Positions 34,325-55,905 of a DNA stretch of 64,000 bases are shown here, piece by piece. Source of the DNA: Mesostigma viride (Eukaryota > Streptophyta > Mesostigmatophyceae > Mesostigmatales > Mesostigmataceae); NCBI GenBank assembly GCA_009746045.1, contig RPFO01000050.1, positions 2,733,194 through 2,797,193 on the forward strand, read 5' to 3'. The notes below the pieces were generated by a model. That model was not told where the DNA came from. It was given only the letters and a program-made list of their open reading frames with translations, and made no database searches. The number at the start of each line of letters is the position of its first letter. The first letter of the stretch is position 1. The position numbers and the translations under genes are program-made.

Positions 34325-35114
34325 CCGTAGTGGCTCAAAACACATTGCGAATTAATATTTTTTCGAGGGTTTTTCTGCATGGTTTTGACACTTTGCGGGG
34401 AAAGTTCAGCACGTGTTAGGTAAACTTCGAGCCCGGGAGCTTGTTTATATTAGGGCACCTAGTTCAGTGTCTGACTTGGATTCTAACCTACAGTACCAAG
34501 TACATTAATTACCCACCAAGCGCAGTTCCTATCTGACAATTAAATGAGTACCAGTATGACATAAGGCCCTAATCTTAATTAATAGGGCCCCTAATCAGTG
34601 CTAATAGGGCCCCTAATGAGTGCTAATAGGGCCCTAATCAGTGCTATTTCTTAATTAATTAACCCAACATGGCCCTAATCAGAAATATGGCCCAAATCAG
34701 TACCTAGTGATTATATTAAGTTAGTGCTCAAATTTTATGTTCAAAATAAAATGTAACTTATTCATGACGTATCCTCCCGAGTATTCATGACGTATCCTCC
34801 CTGATCATACCCAAATGCAAAAAGTACTTGTCTAACTTGTGTTAAAGTACGGCTTAGGTTGTCTAGTTGGACCATGCAAATCGTTCTAGAATTCAAAATT
34901 GAATGCGTTCTCAATCTGGCGCGACGCGGCGCGGCGCGGCGCGGCAAGCGCGGCGCTCCCCTTCATCTAGCTGCGCCGCGGCCTGCAGCCAGAAACAGGT
35001 GTAGCGGCGCTGCCCGGTTTTCATACTTTACGGGGTAAATTGGAGCATTATTTTAGCACTTTTCGGGGGGTCATTCGAAAATATTAATTCGCAATGTGTT
35101 TTGAGCCACTACGG
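34325..35114. mobile_element. Non-autonomous TIR DNA transposon (MITE), 790 bp
   Basis: The left end ccgtagtggctcaaaacacattgcgaattaatattt (given in two parts: ccgtagtggctcaaaacac, attgcgaattaatattt) at 34325 is repeated in inverse at the right end, finishing at 35114. The inverted repeats are about 36 bp. Both ends are flanked by TA (34323-34324 and 35115-35116), as in Tc1/mariner-type insertion. The interior is AT-rich with short tandems (agggcccctaatcagtgcta, 34560-34650; attcatgacgtatcctccc, 34760-34800) and has no transposase, so it must be moved in trans. Confidence 0.85.
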
Positions 35115-35291
35115 TAGTAACCCCTGGCACAGGCATCCCTACATCGGCGTAGTAACCCACGGGAGTTGGCCGCGTGACCCCTGGAGGGGTCCTAGATTTG
35201 CGTAATAAACCACGGTGGGGGCAGGCCTACATCGGCGCGATAACCTCTGGAGCAGCATGGGCCATGCAACCATGCTCACATGTAGCCATGC

Positions 35292-43806
<8,515 letters not shown>

Positions 43807-44906
43807 AATGGCTTATTACGCACTAGAGGCCCCAGGCACTAGGTTGTCATCCCGATCTGCCAACAAAATTAAAAACAAAAATTGACAGCGGTGCCGCTAT
43901 GACCGTTAACTGCGGACCACTTCCGGAGGCTACCTTCGTTTCATGGGTAACTGATGCGGCAAGACGCTTTCAACAAGGATCACCTTTTCGTTGTCAACAC
44001 GAATATCGCCGGCATGCGTAGTGCCTGAAGCTTCCACCATCACCACGGGGACATGAGATGAAAAATGGCAGCTATAGCCAAGTGCTATCTCCTTCACAGG
44101 TCCTGAAAGCGCAAGTTGTTGTTTTTGTTGTTGTTGCCCAGTGCCCACGCCGCACATGGGCAGCAGAGATTTGGAAACGGCCATTGCAAGTAGGACACTC
44201 CCTCGGACTGATCAAGTCAACTAGGACGAACGGTGCAGATGCACGTCACTGGCCGACTTTCCGAGATCGACAAAAGTCATACTTACATCACCGGGCGGCC
44301 AGGCACACCTGGTCACTGGAAGAGTCCGGCAAGATCCTGCGTACAGTAGAAGCCCAACTCAACTCAACTCCGTGTACTGTAGACTCGGCCTTCAACTCGA
44401 CTCATCAACTGGGGTGGTCACCACTCACCACCAGGTTTACCGGTTTTGTTACAGCAGGCAAAGATTCACGTAATTTATTATAAGAGTAACTTCGTGAATG
44501 GAGCTGTTATGGGTGTGGCATGGCTATTGGCAAATGGCAACTGGCGAGCCCACACAGTTGGATCAAGGACGGTAACTCCAGCTACCTCCTGACTTTGTGG
44601 CTTCAGCTTTCTCCTGGCTATTGTATGTAATTTTGTTCAATACTTGGGAAATTAGTGAAATGCACGTAAGGTGCAGGTGTGAGGGTATGATAATGATTGA
44701 TGAACGCACGCTGACGACGAAGGTTTCACAGCATACAATTACCCTGATGACGTAGTCACCGCCGCAGCCCCCCTTATGCCAGCATATCTCGTCCCGGGTA
44801 GAGCACGTTTAAGCTTCGTGCCATGTGCGTCCACAACCCCTCCCGGCCATCCACAGGCAACCATTTAGTTTTCTAAAGCCCGACACTGTGTCGTCGTAAT
44901 AAACAA
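43807..44906. other. Intergenic region between divergent SRPK and P450 genes
   Basis: About 1.1 kb separates the two divergent starts and should hold both promoters; I see no clear TATA box. A minus-strand frame at 43930-44184 (84 residues, MAVSKSLLPMCGVGTGQQQQ...) could be an upstream exon or a small gene, but has no recognisable domain. Confidence 0.4.
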
Positions 44907-47900
44907 GTGCCTAGGATGGGTTACGTACCTTCCTGTATGTCGCCTCAATGGGATGCCGCCACAATGGAGCAATTCCCCCAGCTATGCACGGTGGCCCTCA
45001 TTACGTTGAGCCTAATATTAATCACGATCTCCTGGTGGAGCCGTTGGAAGAATTCTCCCAGACTTTGTCCACCTGAGGCCCCTGGCCTGCCGGTTCTGGG
45101 CTCCGTCCTGGACATGGCGAAAGGTCCCCAACAATTCTTGAAGGACTGCCACGAAAAGGTACTCAATAGGGTGACATATTGCATGTTAACCTTTGTCAAT
45201 TATTCGGCTCTCTTAGTACCGTAAGCGTGTGTCCGATGCTACCGAGTAACAGATCATAGCGTCTGCCCTAATATTCGCACACCATCCCTGCGTTAGAGCG
45301 CCTCAGTCTAGCTGCCTTCCTGTGCATTGCTCGAAAGCACTGCCTGTGCTGTACTGCAGCGTTCTTGAATGCACCATGCCACACGTTACCCTGACGCCTA
45401 GGTGTGCCATTTTCTCCCAGCCCATTTCACACCCTTCCCTGCCCATTCCACACCCTTCCCTAATCCTGCCCGTGCTGCCCCATCCCCTGCCCCGTCCCTG
45501 CCCCCCACTGCTGCTGGCATCATGGAATGTATGCATGGACAAATTCTGGCAGCTCGACGATTTCTTCACGCTTCCCTGACCCCCAACCCTTAACCCCAAA
45601 CCCTAACCCCTAAACACTGACCCCCTGGCCCCCTTTATGCTTGCAGCTGGGCGCCATGTTCATGCTGCCTAACGACTAAACATCTGACATTCCACGCCTT
45701 GCCCCCCTTCATGCTTGCAGCTGGGCGACCTGTTCACCCTCCGCCTGCTCACCCAGCGCATGTCGTTCGTCGTGGACCCCTTGCTGCTGGGTCGCATGTT
45801 CACGGCGCCCGAGAGGGAGGTCACCTTCCGCCCCGCGGTGGAGCAGTTCACGTGGCGCGTGTTCCTGCTGCCGCCCACGCTCTTCTGCCCGCAGCACATG
45901 GCCATGATCACCGCGCTGCGCAAGTGAGTGGGGGCTAGGAAGCCGTCGGTCATACTAGGATACCTGCGCAGCTGAGTGCGCGTGTGTGTGGCAGATGGGA
46001 GCTGTCACTGCGCTCTTTGTCCGGCCTGCAGCACATAACATGGCGACGCATAGCACGGCGAGGATCATCTCGCTGCGCAAGTATGGGCTCGTGTAAGTGG
46101 GGGCTTGTGGTTTATGACACGATAGTGGAGCAATCGACTGCCTAATATGACCTGCCTTCTCGGGAGGGTGGCGCATGTTTGTGCAGCACTGACGGGCTTG
46201 CACGTGCCACTTAATGGCCTGCGTGTGCACGTATGTTCAAGTTCAGGTTTTGTGCCGTAACATTTTATGGCAGTGCAAGTCCCCGTGGGGTTGTGAGGCG
46301 TCTTGTGATGGCACGATCATCAAGTCCAGTGAGTGGAGCTTGCCGGCTTTGGTTGGTTGTGGCCATCGTGCAAGTGGGTGGCAATGCTATCTGTGTAATG
46401 AATCTTGATAGTATATACAGACTCTAGTATGCAAAATATATATAGGGTATGAAATATATAGTGTGAAATATTTATTGGACTGATTACAAGTTTATGCATA
46501 ATCATGCACGTAATCAGAATCATAGTTGTTCGAAACCATAATCATGACAAGTTTAAGTTAAAACACAATTATCATCGTATTGACAGAGGCGATCAAAGTC
46601 ATAATCGTACTTATAATCGTAGTCACGATTATAATCATAGTCATTATCATTATCATTATCATTATCATTATCATTATCATTATCATTATCATTATCATTA
46701 TCATTATCATTATCATTATCATTATCATTATCATTATGGTTATGGTTATGGTTATCATGATCATTATCGTAGTCATAGTCATAGTGATAACCATCATCAT
46801 GTTCAGAATCCTAGTTATAATGATAATGATGATCATAATCATGATCATCATAACCATCATCACAAGCGAATCAACGGGCCGGCTCGATGGGTCAGGTGGG
46901 CGTTACGCTGTGCACACATAATCATTCTTGTGGGCTTCCTTGTTTTGGTGCGCTGGCTTCGGCGTGCTGGGCCCGGGCCGCAGCTTCTTTGCACCGGGTG
47001 TGCTGGAGAGCCATGGCCGTACACTCGGAGCCAAGCTGCTGGAGAAATTCCACGCATGGCCGATCGAGCAGCCGGTGGGTGGGGTGGGCAAGTTGTATGT
47101 GCGTGGCCGATCGAGCAGCCAGTTGGTGAGGTGGGCAAGTTGTATGCGTGTGGCGGATCGCCCCTCCCTAGTCAAGGCATGTGTTTAAACCCTCACCCGG
47201 CAGTAGTCTAACCACTTTTGTGATGTCGGGTCCCCATTCTTCACTTGGGTGATGTCGGATACCTATTCTTCTATACATGGTCATGCTGTGTTTCAGGACG
47301 TAGAGAATTCATAAGCGCAGGGCATCCTTCTGTGCATGCTTCTTGTATGCATGTTCGGGAAAGCGGTTCCTTTTATCGCGCCTGGGCCCTGCGGGGTCTT
47401 GCATGGCACATGGGTCTCACAGTACACCCCGGTGCTATAGACATACAAAAATCCACATCTGCTGCCCTCATTTCGGTGGCGGCAGTCGGCATGATTCGCA
47501 AACGTCCTGCCTGTTGACAATCGTGCGGAAGCGGCCACGCTTCCCTGTGTGTGTAGTTGTATTTGTCACCGCGTTCGCGTGCGTGCGCTTCCATGTGCAC
47601 ACCGGTGGGCCTTATGGGTTTGTAAATGTTGTAAGCGCCCGTGAATGGGCACTTCCAACCCCTGTGGCTGTGCATGCGCTTGCACATGTATTTAGGTGGA
47701 CTGGCTGGACATTTCAACATCCCATCCTGACCATCCCCCATGCATGCACTTGCTTGCACTTGTTCATGTCCAACCCATTTGGATTTTTTTTTTTTGTTCC
47801 GGCACCCTGACTGGTGGACTTGGTGGAGATGTCAACATCCCATCCTGACCAACCCCTGTTGATGGTTGTACTTGTTCATGTCCAACCGGTTTTGCTTCTG

Positions 47901-50900
47901 GCACCATAGCAGGTGGACCTGGTGGAGATGGTCGCCACAACCATGTTCCACGCCTCGTTGGAGACGCTCTTCGGTGAGCACTGGCCTCCTTACCTATTTC
48001 TAGCCTGTGCTGGTTGTCTCATGGATACAATGGTCACTCTATTACAGTCTTCTGGCCTGCGCTGGTTGTCCCATGGATACAATGGTCACTATATTACAGT
48101 CTTCTGGCCTGCGCTGGTTGTCTCATGGATACAATGGTCACTATATTACAGTCTTCTGGCCTGCGCTGGTTGTCTGAAGGATACCATTGTCACTATATTA
48201 CAGTCTTCTGGCCTGCGCAGGTTGTCCCATGGATATAATCACGGCTCGTGTCACCCTCCCACAATGGTTTCATGGCTTTACACCCACCCACGATGGGCAG
48301 TCGCACATTGTCCTGTCGGCTGCACATTGTCCTGTCGGCTGCACGTTATTCTATCGGCTGCATATTGTTCTATCAGCCTTAAAGGGCTTGCTCTTTTCTG
48401 CTGCTTGCGTTTGACTTTGTCGAACCTGCGGTGCCCTTGCCCATCCCTCAGGGGCCCGCTTCTGCAAACGCCACGGGCATGACGCGATCTACCGCGAATT
48501 CCTGACGTTTGAAGGCTATTTCGAGCTGGCGGCCTCACCCTGTCCCCACCTCTTCCTGCCCAGGTAAACCGCTGCGGATCCGCGGATGCATATGGGTGGG
48601 CTGCCTGCTGCCTGTCAACGTTGATCCTAGTAGCAGGGGGAGAGTCCTGCTCTTCACAAAAAGGAACGCCACATTCACAAATGCACTGCGTTGTTCAGGG
48701 CCAAGGCATGCATTGATATCAGTGCGGTCCGTGCAGTTCACTATCAGAGCCCCTGCCGAACAGCGCAGTTCACTCTCAGTCAGCCGCTGCCCCCTTTCTC
48801 CCTCTGGCAGCACCACCCCTCGGTCTTCCTGCACAGGGTGCTCATGATGCATGCCGTAGCTATGGACCGCCCACGTCGAGGTAGGTAGTGAAAACGTGGT
48901 GGTTAGTGCACAGTCTGTAGTTATGTTCGCTGCTGCTTCATCACATCAAGTCATGCTAGCAACAAGGCAAATGTACCGAGTTACTACTGGCCTCCACGTG
49001 GGAGATTTGAAAATGCATGTCTTGCCCAGTTTATGTCTTGATGCATCTTAACCGATTAACTAAGATCAACTTAACAGATATTGACGGATTATGTTAAGTT
49101 AACTTTACGTACCTTCCCCGATGGAGCTCTCCTCCTTGGTTGGAGCCAGACGGAGGGTGAAGTAAACGTGGTACCATGCTGCCATGACTCGGCAACAACA
49201 ACGAGTGTCGATGGCGGGGGTGGGTGGGTTCCAGGGTACCCAAGAGCAACCCATGATCAAGATTTTCTGCATCTTTTCCGGTTGCCCTTGGTTGCCGGGC
49301 ACCCAGCAAGAAAAAATGTTTTCTATTTGCCTGGTGGGCGTTCATCAACTATAGAATATAGGATCAATCATCATCCATCAGATAAACAGGACCTAATAGG
49401 TCCCCATTTTATGGCCAATCAGATGCCTGGCTAATATTAGAACTCCCTCCCGTTTTCCTTTCTCCCCCCACTCTCACTCCTTTGTGCCCGTCAGATTCCG
49501 CAAGGCCAGGAGCTGGCTGCTGTCTGCCTTCGCCGCCAGCCTGGCAGCGGGCGACTTCGAGGGCACGCCGGTCGAAGCATCTGTGCTGCGCGGCGTGAGC
49601 CTGCCCCCTGCCGTCCAACCCTGCGTGCTGCTGGCCACCATCTGGGCATCCCATGCCAACACCCTGCCCTCGTGCTTCTGGGCGGTTGGGTTCCTGGCGG
49701 CACCACCATTCACCACCATCCGGTACGCGCAGTGGCAAATCAAATCTATTTACCCACCTCTATCTACTCTAAAAGACTATTTGCCCACATCTATCTATTC
49801 TAGAAGTCTATTTGCCTGCATCTTCTATTTATTATCATCCATACCGGCAACAAAAGCAATACAAGTAACACACATGGACATGTTGTCCAATGGTGCATTT
49901 TGGTTGTCAGGGGGTTTTGTTCAACTTCTGACAAAACTGGAATCCCGCCGCCTGAGGATGAGTTCCCTTGAAAAGCCATACCTATTTGCCCTGTGCTTGT
50001 CTCCAGGTGCATTCTGTTGTGCGTACAGCCTTCGCTGCAAGCCCTGTTCTCTGACCTGGCCATCCTCCTTTCCCCGGGCCAAATGCAGTCCACTGCCTTC
50101 TGAATTCTTCTGCGTTCTCCCTTTGGCCACACCACCATGGACACCGTCCCATCCCCCCCACCCCCACCCCCACCCTCACCACCATCCCCATCCCAAACCC
50201 CAACCGCACCCACCTGTATCGGCAGCGACCAAGTGATGCAAGGCATATCCTCAGGGACAAGCGTCACCGCTCCAGGGATGGTGCCACCTGGCGCGAGCAC
50301 GTCGGCCCTGGCGGATGGCTGCTTGCGCGCGGCACTGGACCGCAAGCACCTTCTGCGGCGCTGCGTGGCGGAGGTGCTGCGGCTGAGGGCGGCGGGGGTC
50401 GATGTGCGCATGGCCGCGAGCGATGTGGTGCGTGCTAGTGCAGTGATTGACAGATATGGATTCGCCGCGAGCGCTGTGGTGTTTGTTTGTGAAGCAATGA
50501 TTGAGCAATAGGCTCATTGTTTGGGTTGCGGACTGCCCATCGGCTTGTCAGGGGACAGCATAGTGGCCAGGAGCGGTGGCCGGTGGAGCGATCCGTTAAT
50601 CCTTTGAGCTATCGCTTGCATGTTCAATAAACTAGCCATCGTTAATGTCTTAGATGTGTGTGTTGGGTGCGTGGCTGGGTAAGGGGCATAGGGTGTTGTA
50701 AGGGTGGGGGCGAGGGGCAGCACACGCCTGTATGCACGTGTGTGGCGTCCTGTCAGCATGGGCAGAGACAGCTCAGTGCCTGAAGGTCTACCGGTGCCTA
50801 AAGGATCAAGTTCTAGCGATGCATCTTGTTTCGAGTAATACTCTGAAGCGTGATAACAGTTGCCTGGACCATTGCTCGTTTTGTCGGTTGAATACCTCCA

Positions 50901-52678
50901 GCTCTCGTCTTCTTTTGTCGGTGGAATTCCTCCAGCTCTCGTCTTCTTTTGTCGGTTGAATACCTCCAGCTCTCGTCTTCTTTTGTCGGTTGAACAGCTC
51001 CAGCTCTCGTCTTCTTTTGTCGGTTGAACACCTCCAGCTCTCGTCTTCTTTTGTCGGTGGAATACCTCCAGCTCTCGTCTTCTTTTGTCGGTTGAATACC
51101 TCCAGCTCTCGTCTTCTTTTGTCGGTTGAACACCTCCAGCTCTCGTCTTCTTTTGTCGGTGGAATACCTCCAGCTCTCGTCTTCTTTTGTCGGTTGAACA
51201 CCTCCAGCTCTCGTCTTCTTTTGTCGGTTGAATACCTCCAGCTCTAGTCTTCTTTTGTCGGTTGAACACCTCCAGCTCTCGTCTTCTTTTGTCGGTTGAA
51301 TACCTCCAGCTCTCGTCTTCTTTTGTCGGTTGAACACCTCCAGCTCTCGTCTTCTTTTGTCGGTTGAACACCTCCAGCTCTCGTCTTCTTTTGTCGGTTG
51401 AATACCTCCAGCTCTAGTCTTCTTTTTCGGCTGACACATACAAGAAACGTTTCGACCGACTCCTTGTCTGGGAGACCAGAGGGTGCCGTCACGTGGTTTC
51501 AGGAATCGAAAGTGGATCATCAGAAGTATTTTGCTGTCAGAAGTATATCCAAGCTGTTGCCGAGGAAATCTAGAGGCTGCTCCTTACAGACTTCAGCCGC
51601 GTGTCTCCGTGCGCGTGCAACATGGGGGCAACATGGGGGCACGGCGCGTGTTGAAGTAATCTCAAACTGAACCCATGACTCACTCTCCTTACTATATGCA
51701 CGTGGTGAAGACCTGCAGGAACACCCGTACATGTGTGCATCCATCAGACAACCAGCGCAGTTGCAAATCGGGAGAATCCGGCCCATGCTTGCCCGAGCTG
51801 TTATGTTATCCGCGTTTGTTGAGACCTGCCCATGCGTGTATGACCCCACACACACCCTTTGTCAGGCGATGGGTGAGTTCACCATCCCCAAAGGCCACGT
51901 CATCGCCGTGTCCCCGTACCTGAGCCACCATGACCCCAGGGTCTACCGCAACCCCTGTACGTTCGACCCGGACCGATGGCTGGTGCCCAGCAGGGAAGGA
52001 AACGAGGCAAGATGCGACACTGAGGTCTCAGTGATTGATTCTAGCAGCCTGGATGGTGTCCAAACGGGGTCTTCCTGTGTGGCTGGTGCTGGTTTCAGAG
52101 GCACACAAGCCAGGGAAAGCCAGAAAGAGGCGGCCACTGCCACCTGTCCTGCTGTGGCGCCGGCGACGGTGGTTGCTGGTAGTGCCGGCAACCCTCCGAC
52201 CTCACTGACATTTGGTGGCGGCGCGTACCGCTGCCCCGGCCGCTACTTTGCCGAGATGGAGGTGGGCCTGTACGCGGCCCTATTCTTGCAGACATTCGAA
52301 GTGTCTCTGGTGCCACCAGGGGGGTGCCAGGGACCCAGGGACGGCCACGCCGCCCCCCTTGCTCATTCAGATATCGGGGCTTGCGCTGATGGATCTGTGA
52401 CCACCAAGAAAGACAAGCAGACGGCAGTCAAGCCGATTGCAGACAAGCAGACCATGTCCGCGGAGAGAACTGGGCTGCAAGGGGGCACGATAGGCATGCA
52501 GGATGCCACGGGTGCTTCCGTGCGCCATATGGGCAGCGGCGTGCCAGGTGGGAAGAAGACCTGGGACAGCATGGATGATGGCGCTGGGTATGGCTGGCTA
52601 CCGCCCATGGACGCGACACGGCTGGTTGGTGTCAAGGTGCCCAAGGGGACGTGTTACGCGATCCTGAAGCGGCGATGA
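44907..52678 (+). CDS. Cytochrome P450, eight exons, CYP7/8/51-like motifs
   Basis: Exons 44907-45158, 45721-45923, 46984-47074, 47913-47973, 48452-48563, 49495-49722, 50226-50424 and 51866-52678 join in phase to about 652 residues. An N-terminal membrane anchor (LCTVALITLSLILITISWW) is followed by the Pro hinge PPEAPGLPVLGS. The I-helix reads LLATIWASHANTLPSCFWAV (residues ~286-305), the K-helix ExxR is EVLR (365-368), then FTIPKGHVIAVSPYLSHHDP and FDPDRW; the heme loop is FGGGAYRCPGR with Cys505. The I-helix Ala-Asn-Thr pattern and FGGGxxxCPG recall CYP7/CYP8/CYP39 and CYP51. Two insertions stand out: ~75 residues before the heme loop and ~100 residues near the C-terminus. An ER membrane monooxygenase is expected; the substrate is unknown. 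Exon 3 was found by phase and is the least certain. Confidence 0.87.
45632..45727 (+). repeat. Duplicated 3' splice site at P450 exon 2
   Basis: cccccttatgcttgcagctgggcg-type sequence occurs at 45632-45656 and again at 45701-45727, 72 bp apart. The upstream copy soon meets a stop (gactaaac), so only the downstream acceptor gives the in-phase exon 2. Just before it, 45590-45620 has a short ccctaaac/ccctaaccc telomere-like run. Confidence 0.8.
46637..46737. repeat. (ATTATC)n microsatellite in P450 intron 2
   Basis: About 17 units of a hexamer, flanked by imperfect derivatives (gttatg, agtcat). The Ile/Met-rich and His/Tyr-rich frames over it are artefacts. Confidence 0.95.
48003..48236. repeat. 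52-bp tandem repeat in P450 intron 4
   Basis: Four to five copies of a 52-bp unit (cttctggcctgcgctggttg...tattacagt). Each unit ends in ttacagtcttctgg, which resembles a splice acceptor. Confidence 0.9.
50885..51432. repeat. 34-bp minisatellite, ~16 copies, in P450 intron 7
   Basis: The unit ctccagctctcgtcttcttttgtcggttgaatac (shown in two halves: ctccagctctcgtcttc, ttttgtcggttgaatac) is repeated with changes at ttgaa/tggaa and tac/cac. As 34 is not a multiple of three and has no stop, several frames are open for over 200 codons on both strands. These are not genes. Confidence 0.95.
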
Positions 52679-52800
52679 TGGCATTTTACTGGTGTAGTAG
52701 CACTCACACACTGGTGGAATCCGGCTACCGGGGCGCAACACTGTGGGTGCAATACAACCAGTGCAATACCATAGGTAGGCTGACACATAGCTTAATAGAC

Positions 52801-52980
52801 TGCCGGATCGTTAGCGTGTCCGTTTAGCTAGCGCGCCCGAATGCAGCTGGGGCATGCCTTTGGCATGAAGGAGACTGGGGGTCTCTGCCCTTTCTCCTGT
52901 AGTGCACACACAGGGATTAAAAGCACTTCGGTGCTCCGTGACTCCCCAACGGGAGCACGAGTTTAATTAATTAATTAATA
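52801..52980 (+). mobile_element. Retroposon 3' tail: stem-loop and (TTAA)n, just after the P450
   Basis: tgccggatcgttagcgtgtc... to gggagcacgag followed by (TTAA)n is almost identical to 20499-20688, including cttcggtgctccgtgactcc. Only about 180 bp of the family 3' end is present: a strongly 5'-truncated insertion 120 bp after the P450 stop. An (ATA)n run follows at 52985-53030. Confidence 0.88.
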
Positions 52981-52982
52981 GC

Positions 52983-53022
<40 letters not shown>

Positions 53023-53030
53023 TAATAAAT

Positions 53031-55905
53031 AAAGACAAAGTAAAGAGTAATAATAGTAACAAAAATAAAAATGGAATTAAGAAAGAGGTCGGTCATTGAT
53101 GGGATATGGTGAGGCACAGGCGATGAGGAATCTTTGTCCATACCCGAGTTCGGTACGTGCACCAAGGCTTTGGACTGATCTGCGAGGTCCTGAGGCTGAA
53201 CGGCAAGCTGCTTCCGCAACCGTTTGCCCTGCGCGATCTCATCGTTCACATATTTTGCCAGCTGGCGGTGGGTTTGCGAGCCCAGTCGATTGGGCAAGGA
53301 CGATGGCGAGTGGGTCGGGCTGGGAGCCGGAAAGCTCCTTTTCCAACCCCCGTTTTGCAAGTTTTGGAACTTCGTCATAGCTGCTTGTCACGTGCGTAAC
53401 TTTTAGAGAGTGCATGTGACATCTGCTCAAACTGCCCTGGGATGCTCAAACAGTACCATACCCTTCAGGAAGATGCTTATCACATGCAGATGGCAGCCCA
53501 TTTCTCCTTTTCAATCATGCGGGCACAGAGTAAGGATAGTCCCTCAAGCCCTGCTGCCTCGAGCAGTTGTGTCACATAAGTCCGGACCTTGTGCCGCGTT
53601 GGTGCGGGGCGCGCGCAAGTCGGCCAGTGGGTTGCAAGGCGACGAGGAAAAGTGTGCATCGCGATCATGCACCCTTGTATCGCAGGTTTGTCTCAAAGCC
53701 CAATCCAGGCACCGCAGTAGACAGGGGTCTATCAAGGAGACGTACAACCGCGGGAGACGGGGGTCTTTGACTGCCTTATACACGGGTCGGCCACCGGCTG
53801 GATCGATATATATTCATGAATGCAAGCTGGCTTTTCTCACATTGCACTTGATTAACTTGTTCAACGTTCTTGCATGCATGCGCTTGACGTCCCTGTGACG
53901 AATGCATATGGATAGACAGTCCAACTTCCATAACTTAGCCATTCCTAACTCCTACGATCGCCTCGCCTCCATCACGCTTGCACGATTCCATACAGACGAT
54001 CTGCATCATGGATTGAGCGTACAAGCCAGTCAAATTCTACATATGTGACTTGTGCGGAAGCTGTTCGAGATCTCATGGTTGGAGGAGCACATTTTCAAGA
54101 ATTTGCGAAGCCAGTTCACTGTCGTCAGAAAGCAACAAACGTGAAAACGCTAGCTGCCCGAATATGAGATTCCGCGGAACACAGAAAGTAAGAAAGCCTA
54201 GAAGCTACCAGCAAGGAATCAAACATAGGACCTTTGGCATGATTTCGCGGCTGTGTGAGTCCCCTGATCCGAAGGCATCTCACGTTTCGAAGCCAACATA
54301 TTTGGAGAGGCGTACGTGAAGAGCGGATACATTTTGATCATTTCTATTGGCATCTACAAGTTGGGCGGCGGATCTTGGCGCAAAACTCTTGACTCTGCAG
54401 CGAAGATGGTACGGTGCAAAATGCGTTGCGGAAAACGCTGACCAAAAGGCTCCAAACTGTAACCCATCCATCCCAAGAATTTGCGCATCTTCGCAAGGGG
54501 TGGCCTACGAAATGTGCTCACCCGGCAAGTTAGAACGCAAGTTCCTTGATACATGCACATCCAAGGTAGTTAGAACAACAAGCGAAGAGTAACGGGAGAC
54601 TGGTCAACATAGATACAAGATCCTATCGTACAAGATCCTCACGCAGCGCCCAGAATTGCATAACAAACCCACATGCGACATCCCCGATCGGCAACTGCCA
54701 ATGTTGGCATCTGTGTGACGCCCCATGGGAATGCAAACAGCACAGCCTAACAAGTGCCCGAGTTACGCCCTAGTTACGCATGAATAATCACACCAGCGGT
54801 TCATGTGCTACAGTCGGCGAATGCCGCTCCAGGCCACAGTATCCAACCAACGTGAAATTCCATGTGAAGCGTGCATTTATAGAGCGGATAACCAACTGTG
54901 AATCAATTTTATCAAATTCAGCTTGCACGCTTGAAAAAGCATCCCGGAGTAAAACGCCAAAATTTGGACGGTGATGCACTGCCATTATTAATCGACGTTT
55001 TGGACATAGACGATTAGTGTGAGCATGCGCGTCCTATGAGCCTACGCCAGATGATATCTTTTGAACCCGAAGTAGCATTTCTCGCGTGCTCGCTGTTGTA
55101 CCATTGTTGAACAACGCGGGAGGGAAAGGTATTAGTACGCATATCGCCGCCTAGCCGCACGCCTTCCAAATGGCCTAATACGGCAAGTGCAAACAGCGAC
55201 AGGACACGCGACGGCAAGAGTTCAGACATGCGTGGCTCTACGTCGCATACAAGCACATTATAGAAGGTCTAGGTTCAAGCACGCAGCTGAGCGACGCAGA
55301 CGTTGCTAAGAAAGCAACATCTGATTGCCCGCACCTGTGAGACGACGCGGCGAGCTGCAACTCGCGAGATAGCATTGCGCCCTTCTGCTGATTTATACCT
55401 CTCACACCAAATCGCAACCAATTCCAGGGAAGATCTTGCATGGCCTATCCATGAAAACGTTAGGTAGGTTGCGATGGATACCTTGGTCCGTTTGTCGTCA
55501 GGTCCAATTCTTGGGGCGCACAGGTCTGATACCAAATTTATTTGTGATCTGGTCCAAGATACCAACGTGAAGCATGGCCTTGGTGGTTTCATGCTTTGCC
55601 ACGTGGAGTTTTGCAACGCCAAACCTGGCTTTCAAGCAGCCACAAAAACATTGTACGGATGGCAGAATTCCAGAGATCAGGGATTCGGCAGGTTTAGCGC
55701 GTGCATTCAGAACTTAGAAGTGAAGTTAAGCGCTAGCAGCGTTAAGTTGATAGATATGCAGATATGCACACCTTATCGCCCTGTCGGAAACCGGCTTCGT
55801 CAACAGCCAATCAGTGATCGGGTACCTTGGAAAATTGGTAAGGCTCAACGCGCGACTTCGGACAAGTGAGCCAACGCTTCCCTCAACACCTCAATCCATT
55901 CAACC
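53031..55905. other. Gene-poor interval before Lhca3
   Basis: Contains the third copy of the DKEKWAAIC repeat family (53450-53650). A plus-strand frame at 55474-55869 and a minus-strand one at 55275-55622 overlap each other and show no known domain; I do not call either. The last few hundred bases must contain the Lhca3 promoter. Confidence 0.45.

Noticed and set aside
43930-44184. 84-residue minus-strand ORF as the true first SRPK exon
   Set aside because: A good ATG exon (43755-43806) already joins in phase to exon 2, and no domain supports the extra ORF; it stays unassigned.
46504-47211. 235-residue His/Tyr-rich frame
   Set aside because: Translation of (ATTATC)n; the last part overlaps P450 exon 3 in the wrong frame.
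50514-51520. Long frames of FNRQKKTRAGG-type repeats on both strands
   Set aside because: A 34-bp minisatellite without stops opens all frames. The peptide cycles through three registers, which a gene would not do.
55275-55869. Overlapping frames of 115 and 131 residues upstream of Lhca3
   Set aside because: They lie on opposite strands over the same DNA, have no recognisable domain, and nothing favours either.
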